Assembly: GCA_905067535.1 (NCBI GenBank)
Contig: CAJHIR010000058.1
Location: 1-6,636, forward strand
DNA length: 6,636 nt
Direction: 5' to 3'
DNA from: Candidatus Argoarchaeum ethanivorans
GTDB taxonomy: Archaea > Halobacteriota > Methanosarcinia > Methanosarcinales > EX4572-44
Part shown: positions 6,554 to 6,636 of the stretch, one piece after another
Numbering within the stretch: the stretch's first letter is position 1
Layout of the letters: every line of letters begins with the position of its first letter
Program-made: the position numbers and the translations under genes
The notes under the pieces: generated by a model
Databases searched by the model: none
Told to the model about the DNA's origin: nothing
Seen by the model: the letters and a program-made list of their open reading frames with translations, nothing else

Positions 6554-6565
6554 GGAAAGTATAAA
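6554..6565 (+). promoter_or_regulatory. Possible divergent plus-strand promoter at the right edge
   Basis: GGAAAG followed by TATAAA on the plus strand resembles a BRE/TATA element. Transcription would start near 6589, just ahead of an ATG at 6600 whose frame stays open for the 12 codons left in the window. There is no Shine-Dalgarno site. The opposite strand also has an open frame here, ending at TAG 6585-6583, so which strand is coding, if any, cannot be settled. Confidence 0.2.
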
Positions 6566-6636
6566 CACACTTCCATCTCTTGCTACTGAAATTTGACACA
6601 TGACGAGAATGCATCACGCGTTATTTTCTTGCACTC

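Noticed and set aside
1..6636. CRISPR array, transposon ends, tRNA or other structured RNA genes
   Set aside because: No regularly spaced repeats, no transposase frame, and no cloverleaf or riboswitch-like conserved core was seen. Spacers between genes are all short (under 200 bases).

Overview
All six genes in this window lie on the minus strand, so transcription runs from high to low coordinates. The best guess for the source is an F420-making euryarchaeon of the methanogen or anaerobic methane/alkane-oxidiser type. The evidence is an archaeal-type threonyl-tRNA synthetase with the archaeal N-terminal editing domain, a CofD enzyme of coenzyme F420 synthesis, archaeal BRE/TATA promoters, and GGAGGT or GGTG Shine-Dalgarno sites. 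The genus cannot be told from the sequence alone. The DNA is AT-rich between genes, and I see no insertion sequence, CRISPR, tRNA or rRNA.

Layout in transcription order. (1) 6636-6438: upstream region with a promoter and a repeated 8-mer. (2) 6437-4788: an apparent two-gene operon. A small radical SAM enzyme of the PFL-activating-enzyme type is followed after 9 bases by a 309-residue membrane protein of the nucleoside-recognition/Gate type, which shows a clear internal duplication. (3) 4787-4671: a spacer with overlapping inverted repeats and the best promoter in the window. (4) 4670-2956: a second apparent operon, with a single-cysteine pyridine-nucleotide-disulfide flavoprotein (NADH oxidase/CoA-disulfide reductase family) and an AhpD/carboxymuconolactone-decarboxylase-like CxxC protein 32 bases downstream. 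(5) 2899-1994: cofD, apparently with a very short leader. (6) 1865 to the left edge: thrS, which runs out of the window probably only a few codons before its end.

How the genes work together. The flavoprotein and CxxC protein together look like a thiol-disulfide or oxidative-stress module. CofD feeds F420 synthesis, and ThrRS is housekeeping. The radical SAM plus Gate pair has no function I can name, and it is the most open question here. Two long start choices should be corrected: the flavoprotein starts at 4670 rather than 4715, and the AhpD-like protein at 3291 rather than at the TTG at 3297. Both corrections rest on Shine-Dalgarno placement, and the first also on the promoter.
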